In this document: positions 5,338-5,434 of the stretch, piece after piece
How positions within the stretch are numbered: the stretch's first letter is position 1
Layout of the letters: each line of letters begins with the position of its first letter
Notes under the pieces: generated by a model
What the model was told of the DNA's origin: nothing
The model's input: the letters and a program-made list of their open reading frames with translations, nothing else
Database searches by the model: none
Source: Betaproteobacteria bacterium
GTDB taxonomy: Bacteria > Pseudomonadota > Gammaproteobacteria > Burkholderiales > Gallionellaceae
Assembly (NCBI GenBank): GCA_028871775.1
Contig: JAGWMH010000132.1
Coordinates: 1 to 5,434 of the forward strand
Direction of reading: 5' to 3'
Length of the DNA stretch: 5,434 nt
Translations under genes and position numbers: made by a program

Positions 5338-5434
5338 GTCATTGCGAGGCCCGCAGGGCCGCGGCAACCCAGTCAGGCTTCTTTACGCTGCGGAAACCTC
5401 TGGATTGCCGCGTCGGCTTCGCCTCCTCGCAATG
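5338..5434. repeat. CATTGCGAG hairpin repeat, copy 4 (cut by window end)
   Basis: The unit starts GTCATTGCGAGG (5338-5349) and the window ends in CCTCGCAATG (5425-5434), its inverse, so only the last bases are missing. GCAACCCAG (5364-5372) can pair with CTGGATTGC (5400-5408) with one wobble. The first 38 bases match copy 3 at 36 positions, and both differences are transitions. Confidence 0.65.

Overview
The window looks like a bacterial chromosome of fairly high GC content. Two things suggest a proteobacterium, possibly a betaproteobacterium: a compact proteobacterial-type gene set, and many copies of short dispersed repeats built on CATTGCGAG...CTCGCAATG and on TTCGACAGGCTCAG. There is no rRNA or other phylogenetic marker, so the taxonomic guess is weak.

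Layout from left to right. Positions 2-55 may be the 3' end of a gene that enters from the left. Positions 41-194 and 967-1125 are two inverted copies of a MITE-like element (about 155 bp, 16-bp terminal inverted repeats). Between them sits one plus-strand gene (406-906) for an acidic 166-residue protein that I do not recognise and that is an internal tandem duplication. A possibly structured leader precedes it. The minus strand then carries, in transcription order, an AbrB-type antitoxin (1549-1797) and a PIN-domain toxin (1115-1552) that overlap by ATGA, with a palindromic operator-like region in front. Upstream of these, also on the minus strand, is alanine dehydrogenase (1875-2990). Positions 2991-3339 hold no gene but are full of repeats. 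The pncA-pncB operon follows on the minus strand: nicotinamidase (4668-5264) overlaps nicotinate phosphoribosyltransferase (3340-4671) by ATGA. The last 170 bases hold another repeat block that runs off the window.

How the genes work together: PncA deamidates nicotinamide and PncB converts the nicotinate to nicotinate mononucleotide, which are the first two salvage steps towards NAD. Ald is an NAD-dependent enzyme of alanine/pyruvate metabolism. The toxin-antitoxin pair is a self-contained module.

The most unusual signals are in the non-coding DNA. (1) A related block of about 105 bp lies directly upstream of both ald and pncA, in the same orientation. (2) The MITE-like element sits at the 3' end of vapC, and possibly of the gene entering from the left, with the same end facing the gene and supplying its stop codon. 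(3) The orphan gene bracketed by the inverted elements is an internally duplicated protein. I see no tRNA, rRNA, CRISPR array or transposase gene.
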